64,000 nt of DNA, taken from contig JAJTWR010000005.1 in assembly GCA_021613335.1 (NCBI GenBank), positions 977,501-1,041,500 of the forward strand, read 5' to 3'. Numbering within the stretch: the first letter of the stretch is position 1; each line of letters opens with the position of its first letter. This document shows positions 63,731 to 64,000 of this stretch, piece by piece. The notes under the pieces are model-generated. The model ran no database searches, was not told the DNA's origin, and was given only the letters and a program-made list of their open reading frames with translations. Source of the stretch: Whitmania pigra. Its lineage: Eukaryota; Annelida; Clitellata; Hirudinida; Haemopidae. A program made the translations under genes and the position numbers.

Positions 63731-64000
63731 TTAATAATAATTAAACATAATTTAGATGTAAGATTGCAATTTGTAAATGCAATTGTAATTTCGATTGCAT
63801 GACTAGAGAAGAATTTGTTAAATTTAAATTTATGCCAGTCAATTTTGTGTTTGTTAATGTAATTTTGCCTTGACGTGTTGTATATAAATAAAAATAAAAT
63901 AAAATAAAATAATAGCCAAATAAACAGACACGACAGAATGTAATTGATAATTTAAAGAATGTAAATTTAATAATAAGAATAATATTATATTTGATAATAT

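Overview
The window is nuclear DNA of an AT-rich metazoan genome. Genes are split by short introns with GT-AG borders, and the spaces between them are filled with trinucleotide microsatellites, tRNA-derived SINEs, several LINE clades, a Ty3/Gypsy LTR element and a hAT transposon. The conserved genes (FIG4, CDC40, an ADAR2-type editase, an aldo-keto reductase pair) and a tandem F5/8C plus PAN-type secreted protein suit an invertebrate. A lophotrochozoan such as an annelid or leech is my guess from the style of the genome; no sequence here proves it.

Layout. 0-9 kb: two tandem paralogues, A (204-3062) and B (4383-6952), of a secreted protein that looks like a divergent YWTD (LDLR class B) beta-propeller. 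They are followed by a dead 3' fragment of CDC40 and a second copy of the last two exons of A. 9.2-26.7 kb: a mobile-element nest bounded by two LTRs of one Gypsy family. It holds an I-clade LINE broken by a hAT element and an 800-bp inversion, an intact six-exon F5/8C-F5/8C-PAN gene (17908-19627), and a decayed Gypsy element whose 5' LTR is split by a CR1-like LINE. 26.7-31.6 kb: a third paralogue, C, near-identical to B, with a second CDC40/FIG4 fragment behind it. 31.7-34.9 kb: SINEs, a LINE tail and simple repeats.

34.9-49.9 kb: a complete 24-exon FIG4 phosphoinositide phosphatase on the minus strand. An intronless, intact CDC40 (PRP17 splicing factor) lies on the plus strand inside its intron 11. 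50.5-56.1 kb: two tandem six-exon aldo-keto reductases, minus strand, from a duplication of about 3.5 kb that also copied FIG4 exon 1. 56.6-61.7 kb: a nine-exon ADAR2-type RNA editase, minus strand. 61.7-64 kb: AT-rich DNA with one doubtful exon.

The conserved genes are housekeeping genes and do not form one pathway: FIG4 acts on PI(3,5)P2, CDC40 in splicing, ADAR in A-to-I editing, and the reductases on carbonyls. The distinctive features are the tandem YWTD-like family and the layered mobile-element history, several steps of which can be read to the base from target-site duplications. Exon borders were read by eye from splice motifs, reading phase and family similarity; no transcript data were available.
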